Source: Plantago major (lineage: Eukaryota > Streptophyta > Magnoliopsida > Lamiales > Plantaginaceae). Taken from it: a stretch of 64,000 nt of DNA. The stretch is from the NCBI GenBank assembly GCA_026545765.1, contig JAIFAC010000007.1:1302001-1366000 (forward strand), given 5' to 3'. This document shows, in pieces, positions 39,538 to 53,689 of the stretch. Both the position numbers and the translations under genes were made by a program. Below the pieces are notes generated by a model, which saw only the letters and a list, made by a program, of their open reading frames with translations, was not told the DNA's origin and did not search any database. How positions within the stretch are numbered: the stretch's first letter is position 1; each line of letters opens with the position of its first letter.

Positions 39538-41946
39538 GACTCCTTTATATAACCAGAAGAAGGGTTGTTGGTAGTTGATAGTAGTAGTTTTCCTAGGATA
39601 AAGACATATTATTAAGTAAATTCAGAGATCTCTGACTCTAAAATATCAAAATCAGGATATACAACTATAATAAATACGTATATAAGAGGTATATAATAGG
39701 GGATACAACTCTAGGTCGTAAAAAATATACAAAGATATTACTATAAAACTTTTTAAGAAACAAAAAGAACAGTCAGAAGCAAAACAGATTAACTAACATA
39801 TGTTGAACTCTAACATAGTAGTAGTAGGATTTTCTTCAACTTGCAAGTTGTGGGGAGAGAGAGTAAGTAGAGGGAGCGTAGGCCAAACCAATGTCAAATA
39901 GACAACAAATAATGTTGTTTTACAATTGAATTGGTAGCTAAAACAACATGTCCAAATAGAATGAATTTTTATCAAATTTTACACTTTCCTTTCTTCTGAT
40001 TCTCCCCAAATTATTTCGTATGGATGAATGAATAGATTATGTACGACATGTCATAGCGGCAACAGTCTTTTCTTTTAAAATCCAAGAAGAGGGTATCTAA
40101 AAAATTATGGTAAAAAATTTTTAAAAGGATGTATTTTTACTACATGTACAAAACAATAATTGAATTCTAATTCTGGGAAAAGGAACGCGTACTAAAGAGA
40201 ATATTCAAATCATTAATTATGTCTTATTAATTCTTGACTTTTTTTTTCATATTGTCTTCTCTCTATTCCATTTCTACTATGTTTTTGAGGATTTCTTATC
40301 TATCAATCTTATTAATTATCAGCTACAAGGGATTCTCGCCTAAGTTGATCCACAATATAATTTCAGGCTTAACGACATATAGCAAGCATCCTATTCAACA
40401 TTCTTTGGTTCTTTGATTCAAGCAAATTTTACTGACTAAGAGAACATGTCTAAGTTTTATTTAGAGTTAGTTGTCCTTATATTCTTTTTCTTCTCTTCTA
40501 GTCCTTGAGAGTACAACACGGATGTATAATTATTATTTAATATTTACTAATGACTAATACTAACGGATCTTCGTAGTACTTGTATATTATTTACTTGCCT
40601 AGGTATTTTCTTTCTGTATTTTATTACTTGGGATTGTCTCTGTCTTCATAATCAATGAATCTCATTTATATAAAATAAAAAACCTAGAGATATTTCGGGT
40701 GGTAAGTACCCTGCATAATGGCATACATACTCTTTTCGTAAGTTTTTAATTTAGTACGGTATTCGAGAATTGGTGTTGTTTAATTTGTTTGATGAGCATC
40801 TATATTTATTTTATTTGCCCCATATTTTTCTCCTATCATATTTCTATTTTTTCATATTTATTATATTATACTTTATACTAAAGATACGCGTTGTAATCCG
40901 AACATTTCTCCTCCAAACTAAACTATCTAATATGAGAGGTTCTTTATCCTTTTTTTTTATCTAATTAATATTGTAATCAAGAGGAATAAGAGTTTATACA
41001 AACAACAAATGCAGAGTATTCGCCTCGGTATAGATTTTCTTCTTTTTTTATGGCTATAAAAAGTATGCTTTCTGGTTAAGGTTAATCTTTAAGTACAATA
41101 TAAAAGACCCTACCTATATTTTTTATATCTTACTCAACGCTAAATAAAACTTAGGCATGATATAGGATCACATGACTATGGACTACTACTACATACAATA
41201 ATTTATTATACTTACTCGACTTTATAGCTACCTCATCTTTGTACTTCCCTACGTTCCAACCAATATACCAATATTATTTTTATGATGTGATACGAGTTGC
41301 CTCTTTAGTCTTGTATTTGTATATAGTCCAGAGTTACTGTGCCCTATTTGTTTTATCTACTATATAATATTATATACTATAATAATATGGAAATATGTTC
41401 AACCCGAATTCCTCCATTTCTCTTCTTTTATACTCCACTTAGCTTTCTTTGAGACTCCGCGGCAGGTGTATAGTATTTATTTGTCTCTTCTTTCTTCTTT
41501 CTATTCTAACAAGTTTTTGGAATGCACGGCTTCCTTGAATAGTTATAGGACTTAATAAATAAATAAAGGTGGTGATATTTCAAAGGCTCTTTTCTTTATA
41601 TTTTCCATAGGAGTAGAGTCTAACAAGGGAAAATATGGATGTCAAATTCTTGCTTCTTTGTTTAGTAAATCTTTAGCATCTAGCATACTGCATTTCTCCA
41701 AATTCTTCTCTATCCTTGATCTTTTTCCTTGGTTGCGTTGGCTATGTTCAATATGGAACTTGTCGGTTTACACTTCTATTTGGGTTTGATTTTGTACATA
41801 AATATTTTTTCGATCAGTTCGCTTAAAAGTCAACTTTTCTCAAAGGGTGATCCAAAATAAAAAGAATAAAAGCTGTTTTTCCTTCATCTTTTTTGTATTT
41901 ATTATGGATAAGATTGTGGATAAAAGTGATATTCTTAAATATTATA

Positions 41947-41960
41947 ATATATATATATAT
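41947..41960. repeat. (AT)n microsatellite
   Basis: About 14 alternating bases in block B4. Confidence 0.75.
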
Positions 41961-43729
41961 TTATTTATATCCTTGTTAGGTGATTTGGTTGTCTGGGAGA
42001 AAGCTTAATTAAGTATTAGAGAGCAACCTAAGAACATTAGGTCTACTTCTTTCATTTTTTGTCTACATTTTTACTTTTTGGCTGAGTAGTAGGAGATTCG
42101 TTTCGTGGTAAACTTTTATAGAATAGGAATAGAAAAAACACAACATAGTACACTTAACTTTCTCACTTTTTTACTTTCGTTAATTCATATATTTAAACAT
42201 CTAAAATGACTTCGCTTCGCTCGTGCTTTGCTTTTTATGCTTTGGTTATGATAGAACTTATTTTTCCTTATATTTTTATTTTTGTGTAATAATTGTAATT
42301 GTATATTAACTTCTCACAAGTAGGCTCGTTGTTAGAAAAGAGAAGAACTTGGCTTATTTATTTTTATTTCCAGACAATGCAACAAGAATCGAATTGCGGG
42401 CGTGGTTAAAAAAGTGAAGTCGACAAGAAAGAAAAAAGGTAAGAAAGATCCTAGTTTATGGGGTATCGGGTAGAATAGTAGATACTATGACTATTTTTGG
42501 TTTGATACTTAAGGGGTTTATAACTTATGTCTAGGTTTACTTGTTTTTTTATGCCTACAAAAAAAAGGGTAAGAGAGGATTTACTTGCCTTAGACTTCTT
42601 GGTCTACTCCTTATGTAATGGCTAAGAATTAGGACTCGGTATTAATTTAATACATTTTGCTAATTATCTTACAAAGTAATTACAAGTAAGTGCCTAAGCA
42701 TGAGTTCCGCCTTTGGTTTGTTTGATTTGGTTAAGCCTCACTGAGATATTATTGGTTAGTGTTTCTGGAATTCGAGATCTAGTTGATTATTAAATCTTTT
42801 TTATATACGATACGTATCATAAGAAGAAAAAAAGACAAAGGAGAAAAAAAAAGCAGAGCTATGAGTATCAGATACAGATAGTCCTAAGGCAAAGAAGTCT
42901 TCGCTGTTCACTATTAACCAACTATGTGTATATATTATATCATGTCAAGAACCCTGAGTCACGAAGAAAAAATACTATAATATCATATAGGAGAATGTCT
43001 ATTATTGATTCTTAATCTTAAAAAAATATTATCGAATACGAATAGAAACGTGGGGTTGCACCTTAATGCTTGGTACTGGTGATTTAATAAAATACTTAAA
43101 TCCATCCGATATCTTCACAATTCGTATTATGTCGGTAGCATGTTCTTAACAATAACCAAGGCCTACTCCAGTAAAAACAAAGAAAGCAGGAAAACTAAAT
43201 TGAAGAAAGACTTACATACATGACCTACTAATATTGTGTTGTGGCAAAGATTCTTCTATTAATAGGTCCAGGTCCAAACACCCGGTGTACCTTTGAAAGG
43301 TAGTAAAAAATAAGCAAACTATAGGCCAAGATTAAATGAAACTTTTTTTATTAATGCACATTTCCATCCACTCTGTCATATAAATCAGATATACGTAACA
43401 TTTTACTTCTCTTTTCCCCAAAATAATTCAGTCTATTCGACGAGAACTTTAGGGTGCACATAACAAAAAACATTTTCCACAACCAATGGATTTAGCAAAT
43501 TTTACGGATTGAGTCGATTTCTTACGTGCTTTTATACTCGACTTCTTCTGCATTGCATGAACAAGTTATTTAGATTAGATACGGGAAGCTCGCTTTTGGG
43601 TTCTATCTCCCTTACTACCAGATAAGCAGTTAAATAACTACGCCTTTATAGTTCTAATTAAGGTATATCTTTAAAAGTGTTTTTCGAGTTAGTACTTCTT
43701 GTTTATTTGATATTTGAGAAAAATAAAGG

Positions 43730-43753
43730 GTTAGTTGTCTTTCTTTGAAGGTA
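43730..43753. repeat. Dispersed word, second copy
   Basis: Contains the 18 bases identical to 35303-35320, preceded by GTTAGT. It shows that repeat material from the 33.8-36.6 kb cluster also lies near the right end of block B4. Confidence 0.65.
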
Positions 43754-45830
43754 GATGCTGGCTTTCATCTCATCTCTTTACTTTATTTGCTATAAATGCT
43801 TTTGCTTTGACCCCTTGCTTCGACCTATTTTCTTATTGTGTTCAATTTAACAACATCGTAAGGAGATAGACGGGGTCCTTTCTCTATCTTTTCAACCAAA
43901 ACAACTTACAAAGAAATCTAATTAAATAAGAACAGCTTGAGATTTCCGCGTTAAGGAAATAGGGACTCTTTGCACTTGAGACCATACTACTTACTACTAC
44001 TAGTAGGTGTTGGATGGCTCTAAATAATATAGTCGTCTGAGAATGAAACTAAGAATACAAATCAGTTCCTTATTTTAGTTATTTTTTTTTACGTGGAAAA
44101 GATAAAGAAGTATTCTATGTAAGGTAGATTGGCATCTTGAATAACTGCTCATTGCTTGTACTTTTGGCACCTAATACTAAATCACACTTAAATTACTTTA
44201 TCCAAGAGAAGGTCTATAGGCTTATAGATGGGAAAGGATGATAGCACGTAGAAGTTCCTATAAAATGATATATCTCATAAGAGGTCTTAACCATATAAGA
44301 TAGAAGGTGTGTTCTATAAATGTGTACTAGCTAGTAACTATATAAAAATATGAAGGATTGTATATTCATAACTATATACTTTGTAATTGTAAATTCTATT
44401 ACATATGTGTTTCTTTCTATTCTAAGTTCATGATTCTATCTTCCCTTGTCTTGTTTATTGTATAAGGAAGATTCTAACAATGATCTAAGTAAGTTGTTGT
44501 GAAATGAATCTACTCTATTTACGCTACCAAGATAATATTTATATAATAAGTGTTCTTTCCTATAATTCCTAGTATAGCAGCATAGTAAGTACCTTGTTTG
44601 CATTGAGTACTTTGGTTGACCCACTAATATCATATTATAAGTGATGCCTTAGTTTCTACTTCATTACCTATACCCCAAGAACAAATCAAAGAGAGTAAAA
44701 TACTTATACAAGGAATCTTTCTATCCTATCTTTTTAAGGAAATATATTAATACTTAGAGTACTTGCCTTCTAGTTCATTGTACGTATGCTATACTAACTT
44801 ACTTCTTTAACTTGGTTACAATATATTATGTTCTTTAAGATACAACTATACATAATACCTCTTCGTGCCCTTGTTCCTATACACCATTTCTATACTATAT
44901 CTTACATACCTCTTTACTTCTCTTTGTGGGTTCATACACCAACGAAATTATTTGTGCTAAGACTTGTTTCTAAAATATACTATATATATAACCTATGAGA
45001 ACTTATACTAGGAATAGAGTTGTCTCTTATATGATCCTTTCTATTTAAAGTAGTTGCTGTAACACCTAAATGTATATCTTATTTTACTTTATGTCTTAGT
45101 CACCAATGCTTCCATAAAAAATACATGACAAAATCCTATACACGCGTCTCTCCCTATAACCCTATAAAACTTATAAATTTGGTAAGGCAACATCAAAGAA
45201 ATAAGAGTAACTCGTATATAAAACTTTGAGAGTTAATATTAATATATAGGGTGGTTGTTAGGTAACATGTATAACTAAAAGTAGGAAACACAAGATTATA
45301 TAAAAGTATACTTCATAACAGTACCTTTATTTAAGGATATAGAAAAAGGATAATAGTGATCAATACATAAGGAACAACTTTTACTGGTGAATATTTAGAA
45401 CAATAATAGATCTTACTTATAATCTTACCTATAATTATAGATGTTTTGGGTTTATACTCTCTATTTACTCTATATACTTTTTAAGAACACAACTTAGGTT
45501 TATGCAAAATTTCTATCTCACTAGACTAAGTATAGGACAACACAACTAAGAGTATAGTACCATGAATTATATAGTATTCTTCTATAACAACACCAAGGCA
45601 TTTTATTCTGTTACATTTTTAATAAATAATATTACGTATAAGTATGAAGTGTAAATCAAGGTGGTACAAGATAGGATGTGTATAACTAGGGATAATTGGA
45701 TAGTAGACACATACGATAAAGAAACTACTAAATAAAGAAGAGACATGTAGTAAGAAAGCACCTAAAATTATATTACCTCTCATTATATGCCAATGTTATT
45801 GTAACTACTGAAAGAGTACCTTCCCCTTAA

Positions 45831-45834
<4 letters not shown>

Positions 45835-45869
<35 letters not shown>
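45835..45869. repeat. (TA)n microsatellite followed by (TG)5
   Basis: A run of 35 alternating T and A bases, followed directly by about five TG units. The longest uninterrupted TA tract in the window. Confidence 0.9.
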
Positions 45870-45872
<3 letters not shown>

Positions 45873-46753
45873 GTGTGTATGAAATAAAAGCGTCCATTCT
45901 TAACTATGCTCACTTAGAAATATGCTTTGGGTAAGAGTAAAGAGTACGTATTTGAAATAGACTACATACTTTATAGGTTATATGCTTTGTATGTAATAAA
46001 TTTATAAGAGCTGTGAGAACTAACTACCCTTCTTTATGAATACTATTCTCTTCTATAAGTATGTGTACTATGTTGCCTATATCATTGAATTATATTAAGG
46101 TATAGCCTAGATATGAGAGTGAATTACTATATGATGCATTATATATCCTAAGAACTCTATATTTGGTAAAAAAGAGAAAGTACATTACTTGTCTTAGTAG
46201 AACTTATTAATAGAGGTATAGTATGATATAACATTCCTGCCAAATCCCGTGGGAACTTATCTTGTTTTTAGTACTAAATTATATAGATTAAATAGAGCTA
46301 GATAACTCTTACTTGTACTATTAACTCTTTAAATTTTGGTGAACTCATTTCTTACTTACGCTTATAGTATAGTTCTATATGACCCAATGACCCATGTTAC
46401 TTTCCTTGTATAGCACATTATCCTCTAAGTACACCAATATGAAATAAGTAAGGGAAATGGTAAAAGGTTATTATATAGGTAGTAAGTAGTAGATCCGAAA
46501 CATAACACATAAGGGACATAAGGTAAATATAAATAGAGAGTAGTAGTAGCATAGTATCTAAGAAATCCAGGATAAGGAATATAACAAGATGGTATAGTGC
46601 AATAGTATAGCCAAAGTAATAATAGTACATAGAGTAAAGCCTAACATATAAATATAAAAGAAAGCAGGGTACGATCACACACTTTTTCCTCTTGTAGAAG
46701 TATAGTAGTAAGGGAGTACACTAAATAGGTGTTGTTTCCTTAAGTAAAAAAAA

Positions 46754-46771
46754 ATATATATATATATATAT
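46754..46771. repeat. (AT)n microsatellite
   Basis: Eighteen alternating bases after a run of A. Confidence 0.85.
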
Positions 46772-47665
46772 GAATATGTTACCAAAAGTACTTAGATTTA
46801 TTTCTTAAAGGATAATGCTTTGTTGTAGCTCTAATTAAATATAATCAATCCTCTATATGCTCTATATTGTATTCCTTATAACCTAGTATACTATAATTTT
46901 CCCTATATTTTCATTTATTCCTTAAGCATGAGATCTTTCATCCCTAACTAATCGGTAGCCTCTACTTAACTTAACATGATATGAGTACACCTTTTGCTAC
47001 ACGCCCCATATTTGAATACTAAATTACTAATGAGTTCTTACCACTAATATTAATATTTGTACATGTTAGTTGCTTCCTTCCTAAATATCCTATACCCTGT
47101 TCTTTGCGAGTTTCATATAAATTAATAGTTGTGTACCTTAAAACATGAGAATTTCCAATAGGTGCTTCCTAAGACAAGTAGTATATACCATGAGTGCTTA
47201 ACTTAAAAATAAAAGAGTAGTAAGTGTTATATAATATAAAGCTAAGTCTAAATTTAGTAATGTCACCTTAGTTATTTGTGTTAGCAGTTATAGTAAAATA
47301 TTATAGAATCTTGTGTATAGAGTCTCTAGAAAGAAATGGAAAAAGCTTATTATAATTTATGTTGTCATTAAGTAAAAGGTTTAGTGATTATTATAAGGGA
47401 AACAACTAGAAAGACTAGAGTCAATTTATATAGAAAGATAACAACGCAAGAACATCTAAGGGGAAGACTATATTTTAGATAAATTGATACGCGGCTAAGT
47501 ACTCCTATATTCTTTATAACTCTATAACCTTTTATAATAATGTAGATAGTACAAGTAAAGTAACCCTTTATTAGTATTTTTAAAGTAAGATACGCATGTA
47601 TACTATTCCATATAATTAAGTGAGCTAAGTGTATAGAGGATATAGAACATAGGGAGAAATCACAG

Positions 47666-47685
47666 TAGTTAGTTAGTTAGTTAGT
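47666..47685. repeat. (TAGT)5 microsatellite
   Basis: Five exact TAGT units. It is not a telomeric repeat. Confidence 0.9.
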
Positions 47686-50522
47686 ATAGAATATAGGTTA
47701 TTTCCTTACATAGCTTCCTATAGTATAGAAATAAGTACCTTATATAAATTAAGACTAAAATAATACCTTGTTATATGCATACCCTTTACTAGTTTCTTAA
47801 GAGTTATCCCTTTCCTTTTCTTCTAGCAATACCAACAAATGTAGTACACAACGTATATTTCATAATATTTAGGAATTCATCGTGGGAGTAGACTAATCTA
47901 TGTCTAAAAGTAAAAGGAGTAGTGAATAGAAAAGGCACGCTTGGATAACTTCATATTTTATTTAGGAATTATATAGGCATTGTTTTCTAGATATCTTTTA
48001 TTAAGAGCTAAGTATGAGTAACTAATAACTAGAAACCTCTCCTATTTCTTACGATAAGAGTTCCTATCTTTCTATTTATCTAACCTAACCCGTGTACGAT
48101 ACCATGAGCCTGTACCCTTCTTTCTAAGCGTGTATCAGTAACCAAATAGACTTGCTTCGAACTGTGTATCTGCTTGTGTAAGGTAGAGCTCTCTCTCTTA
48201 GCTTGTACATAATAAAAAAGCACATACACAAATATAATGAGAATATAAGAAAAGAGATTGAAAGCCAAGTATAAGAAATATCAGACCTATACCATATTAG
48301 TTTCATTTCAATTTGTTAGGTAATGTACACTTTTATTTAGTAAGTATTTAGTAAGCACTATTTCTATTTTTTTAGAAGATACCTATCTATATTTATATAC
48401 AGCTCTATAAGAGTAAGTATACCCCATAGCACATAAACATAAGTTATATCCCATACCATAATAAAAGGAACATGTCTTAGCTTTTAGTACCACAAGTAAA
48501 TGTTAACCCCAAGTACGTTACTTAATTTAGAAGGAAGGATTATAGAAAAAGGAAAAGAGATCTATGAGAAATGAACCAAAGAGAAAGTAGAGTAACCTAT
48601 AATATACTTATGATAGCTAACAAATTAGAAAAAAAAGAACACTTTAAGAATATTTTTATTTATAACTTAGATCAAAGCTAAATTAGACTCTTACTTATGA
48701 ATACTACATAGTTAAATCACTGTCCCTTATAGTTCACTCTTGTTATTATATATATATTAATATTTTACCAAACTTAGATTCAATGCCTTACCAAGACTAT
48801 ACACACTATAGGAGCACTACATTAAAGATTCATTGTACTTCATAGGACTAATATAAATATGAAAGTAAAGGTAATGGTATTCTAACTAAATCATAAGGGT
48901 TCTTTACTGGAAATGATAAGATAAGGGAGATATTTGCCTATGATGTGTACCTACTATGTTGTATATGGAAATCCTATATTTAGAAGGTAACTCTGGTAGT
49001 ACCTCTTACCACTACTAGGAATATCTCTTAAAGAACGTATGCTAACATATACTATTAGTTTTTAGTTATAACTCTTATACTCAAGTACTCAAGCTCTTCT
49101 AGGATTGGCATATAAAATAAGGAAAGGATCAAAACATTTTTTTTATATAATAATCATTTATATTATAGGTAGCACAAGTATAGAAATATAGTTAACAAGT
49201 TCATGAAAGTATACATTTATATAATTTTAGTAGTCATAAGTTAGAGTTCCTCCCCTTACTTTCCCATAGTATTCTTTAACTAAGAACAAGTATTTGTTTG
49301 TATTATGGTTCACTTCTCTTTATATGGGTATGATCGCTCATGTACTATTCTAGGTATCCTTCGTTGTAAAGATTCATATAGGTATATTAATAGGTAAAGG
49401 TTCTATACTTTGCATTGTGTTTGGAATTCATATAGAATAAATACTTAGAAACTTGAAACAACTATACTTACTATGTAGTGTTCTACAAGACATATACTAA
49501 TATTGGCCTACTTTCCCCTTTACTTAATTAAGTTAAGGTACTGTGTTCTTTGTTTTAATTTAAGTTTCCCTGTCTATGTTTTACCTTACAAATTGTTCTA
49601 GTCCTTAAAGATTCCAATACTATCATTTTCTCGCACCAAAGTTATTAAAGCATGCTTCTATTTCACAAGGTATTTCATATAAATTTTAGATCCAAGGCAA
49701 TATAATTTCAATAAGTTCATTAAGGGAGTCTCTTTTATTACCAATAAAGTAAGGTATACTTGTAGTCCTTTAGTATTAAAAAGTAAAGCTAAATAAGTTG
49801 TTACTAAGAGTGTAGTTACTTCAATATAAATTTCATATGGAAAATAAGGAATCATGTCTAAGAGGGTACAAGGAGCATAGAAGAAATACTGGTTATTATA
49901 TTATTATTTTATGCGTACTCAAAGTAATGTATATCTTCCAATGGATTATGTATGAGTATATTTTATGTATGTACGGGATAGAACCGATTAATAAATAGTT
50001 GTAACCCCTTATCTTTCACCAATTAATTAGCTTTGTTAGTATAGGCCTCTTTATAGTATTGTTTCTAAGCGATATACCCTTTATGTTGCTACGTACATAT
50101 AGATAATTTGTATACTTCCCTTTCATACATAATTAATGAATAGATCTATACTATAGTACCCTAAATTATATTCCCAAAGGTGTTCTCTTAAAATCTCTTT
50201 ACATAAATATATTTAAGATTATAAGGGGATAATGGTAGTTGCATCTATTTACTATGTATAACCAAAAGTAGGCATGCATGGTATATCAAAAAGGTAGGAT
50301 TGGATAAAAACATTTAGCTAAGTAGAAGGGAGGGACTAGAGAAAAGAGAAATGTAATATATGATTCGATACAACAACATTTATACCTTAATACTAAGTTT
50401 TGCATGTAGAACCTTTACTATACAAGGCACAAAGGTGTAAATGTTAGTAATGTCTTAAACTACGTGGTTAGAAGATCAATGCAATCAAAAAGAATAGAGT
50501 TACCTAAAAACAAAGTACAATA

Positions 50523-50542
50523 ATATATATATATATATATAT
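50523..50542. repeat. (AT)n microsatellite
   Basis: Twenty alternating bases in block A5. Confidence 0.9.
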
Positions 50543-51406
50543 GCTGTACAAGAGTATACTTCATAAAAACTAGTAAGGAGTGTGTATTCCTAAGCTAAGT
50601 CTGTTTAGGTATGATTCTATCTTGGAGTTATCATCTATAAGTACATTTAAGTTATATTACCTAGACAAATTCTTACTAAGTTCTTAATAAGTCTTCCTAT
50701 AACACAAAAATACATCTGGATGATTGGTACATAGAACATTATATAACATAGAGTACACTACATAGAGTGATAGTGAAAGCAGATATAGTACACAAAAAAA
50801 TAAGTCATAGCTCGTGTTGGTTTATTAAAATAAAATACATAGGAATTCTTAAAGTAAAATCCTTTAATTAAATAGAGCTAGTAAGAGAATATATTGTGTA
50901 AACTAGACAAAATGCATATAGAAATAAATTATTACATATGAAGTACTCTCCTAATAAAGATATAGTATAAGAGGATATCAAGGAAGAGATTATATCTAAC
51001 ACATGTATGGAAAGTATAGAACAACATCTTTGGAGTTAACAGCAAAAGGAGACAACTATTTGTCAAATAGGACTGGTAGGACTGGTTATAAATGTCAAAC
51101 ATAGAGTAAGCACCTACTAAGAAAAAAATTTATAGGACTCTTCTATTTTGTAAGCATAGACCTCATTTATATACTATGTAAGAATATTGTTTGGCTTAAG
51201 TTAGAAAGGAAATATTATACCTTGTGAACGAGTGCCCTTATAGATTTATGTGAACAGTACTTAGACTTTTGGTGTTACGTTTACCTTATGAAGTACCTTA
51301 TGTCTTATACTTATACTTAATATTTATTGACAACTATTTTATATCCCATTATATGAACCTACCTTATGCATCTTCTATTTGGCTTAGATACTTTAAGTGC
51401 TTCTAC

Positions 51407-51434
51407 TCTATATGATAAATTCTATATGATAAAT
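51407..51434. repeat. 14-bp perfect tandem duplication
   Basis: TCTATATGATAAAT occurs twice in direct succession. Confidence 0.9.
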
Positions 51435-53218
51435 ACTTTTTACATGAGTTACATGAGATAGGATCTTATTACAACACATGTTGTCTTTGGAACTTAATAT
51501 TGATGATTACTTAAAGGAGCTTATACTGGGTTACCTCTTTCATAGAATTATTCTACTTAGACTAGGTTCTCTACTATACGTTTATATTCACTCTTATCTA
51601 TATTCTCACTTATATCACTTCTATTGTTATACTTGTGTAGTAATGATTACTTATTATCCCTATTAGATTAGTTCACCATTTATCCCTTATACTTAGGTGC
51701 TCTTTTTACTTTGTTGTGCTATAGTATGGTACTGAATATGTCATTTCAAAGAAGAAATTTACCAAGGTATACTCATGAATGAGTAAGGAAAAAGGAAGGA
51801 CTTATATTGGTGCACTCATTACATCATCAAAGTTTAGGTATGCTCTTCAAAAAAGGTTATAAAGATAAGGTGTTGTCTTAAGCCGGGTAGGAATGATCTA
51901 TACCCAATGCATCTTACAAGTTACAAGTACATAAAATTATACCTAATAGGTTAGTATTTTATTACTCTATGCTAGAAGGAAGGGAAAGAGAAAGATCTAG
52001 TAAATATATACAAGAATGAACAAGAAGTACCTAATGTAGAAATTATAGAATGTGATACCATAGTTAACCTTATATATAATACATAGAAATAGAGAGAAAG
52101 TCTTTGAAGAACACTACCCTTCCTTTATATTCATTACTAACCCCTAAGTATTTTAAGAGAAATGTATAGTATACCCTTCTAGTATTTACCTTAGAAAGAG
52201 TCTATGTCGTACAAAACAAATTAAATGATACCTAATATGGACTATATAACTACACTTATACTTGACTTACAATTATAGACTATACTAATCCTAGAACAAA
52301 TATGAAGTTCACATGGATCTCTTATAACAATACATAGTTTAAAGGCGACTCTTACTTTACTCATTTATGACTCTATGGTTAAAGGTACTTAGGTATATCT
52401 CTAAAATATAGGGTTAATAAAGAAGAGTACTTTGGTTGCCTATAGATATAAAATAGAGTAAGTTGTACACATGAATAGGTGCAAGAGAATATACACATCT
52501 TATAGTAATGTTCTAAGACAACTGGTTATAGAGTACTTAAGATATATAAAAGCATACCCATGTTAGTTTCTTACCTTGTATAGTTTATAATTCCTACAAT
52601 ATTTCCTAGATAATATAAGTGATCTTCCTTTGCGAGTTCTACTTTAGCCATATTAGAATCTCTCCTTAATAACTCCTTTCATGTCTTCTCTCTTCTTTTT
52701 CTATATTAAGTTGCTTCTATCCTTTATTATACAAATACGTAGTTGTACCTACTAGACGAATTACAAACAATTCCAAATACGTGTTTGCTCAGTGAAAAAG
52801 TATACGACTTAGTTATTGACTTTCTTAATAGCTCCTTAGTAATGTAATGAGAGTGAGTATTATAATAAATAGTTTCCCTAGTCTTACCCACTTAAAATAC
52901 CCCAATTATACACGTAGTTGTCTCTTAGAATCCTATTCTTTCTTTCTATTTATAGTAGCTTTCATAATATTCATTAGTTCTAAGTTGTGAGTTTTCTTGA
53001 AGAAAGATGTGTTAAAAATAGAAAGAAAAAGGGTGCTATGGGTGGATAAGTTAAAGAGGTATTTGTAGTAAATATTATCTTTGAGACTTTATTTGCAATG
53101 AAAACATCATACCTAAGTATACTCTAACTAACAAAGATTATATGAATCAACTAATTCCTTATAATAATGAATAATAATGAGTGCGCATAATTTACACCTA
53201 ATCTATAAGTTCTATAAG

Positions 53219-53689
53219 TATAGTTTCTCATACATCCTAAGTAAAACCCCTCCCTAGAATATGTTCTCTTTTCTTTCCTTTTTCTTCTTCTTAACTACAT
53301 AATCTCTTTCTCTTATTTTTTCTATATATATATTCTCTTTTTATATATATATATTTATTTAAAAATAGAAGTTGTTTAAAAAAAAAGAACTTCTCTCTCT
53401 AAAAAAAAAAAAAAGTAAAAGTGTGTTGCAGCTATATTTATTTTTTATATTTGATTTTTTTTTTGTTTTTTTTTAAAAAAATTAATTTAGTATATATTAT
53501 TATATTATTATATTTATATTTATATTAAATTAAAAAAAAAAGAAAACACAAGAAGAGTTTAGTTATTATTTAGTTTGTTATTTATAGAATTAATAATCAT
53601 TTAAATTAGTTAGTAAAGTAAAGAGTTACAAGATTAGAAAAAAAAAAAAATTTTTTTTTTTTAAATAATTTTCATTTCATCATCAATCT
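53219..53689. repeat. 471-bp tandem unit, copy 1
   Basis: Starts with TATAGTTTCTCATACATCC, shared exactly with copy 2 together with the following 30 or so bases (AAAACCCCTCCCTAGAATATG). It then has a CT-rich part, a TA tract, a small hairpin AGAAGTT...AACTTCT (53367-53394), a 14-base poly-A (53401-53414), T-rich and A-rich tracts, and A13 followed by T12 (53638-53662). Matches to copy 2 persist in order throughout, with many length differences in the homopolymers. It lies at the end of block A5. No coding potential. Confidence 0.85.

Larger units (their letters stand above)
33300..44200. other. Block B4: gene-free, repeat-bearing DNA without the RIP-like bias
   Basis: Hand count of 41701-41880: TpA/ApT is 11/15 (0.73) and (CpA+TpG)/(ApC+GpT) is 19/16 (1.19), clearly not RIP-like. 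The block contains the inverted-repeat cluster at 33.8-36.6 kb and the GC-richer island at 36985-37310, both listed separately. From 37310 to 44200 it is AT-rich non-coding DNA with many homopolymer tracts, two sizeable (AT)n tracts and single short words matching the repeat cluster. No open frame reaches 90 codons. The change to block A5 lies at about 44100-44220. Confidence 0.5.
44200..53215. other. Block A5: about 9 kb of gene-free, RIP-like AT-rich DNA
   Basis: At 47701-47820 the (CpA+TpG)/(ApC+GpT) ratio is 4/11 (0.36) by hand count, among the strongest RIP-like values sampled. The longest open frames are 86 codons or less. It contains four microsatellites, listed separately. The right end coincides with the 471-bp tandem duplication. 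Confidence 0.6.

Noticed and set aside
42809..42818. Palindrome GATACGTATC as a binding site
   Set aside because: Only 10 bases, single occurrence noticed, no gene nearby.
47666..47685. (TAGT)5 as a telomeric or satellite repeat
   Set aside because: Only five units, four bases each; an ordinary microsatellite.
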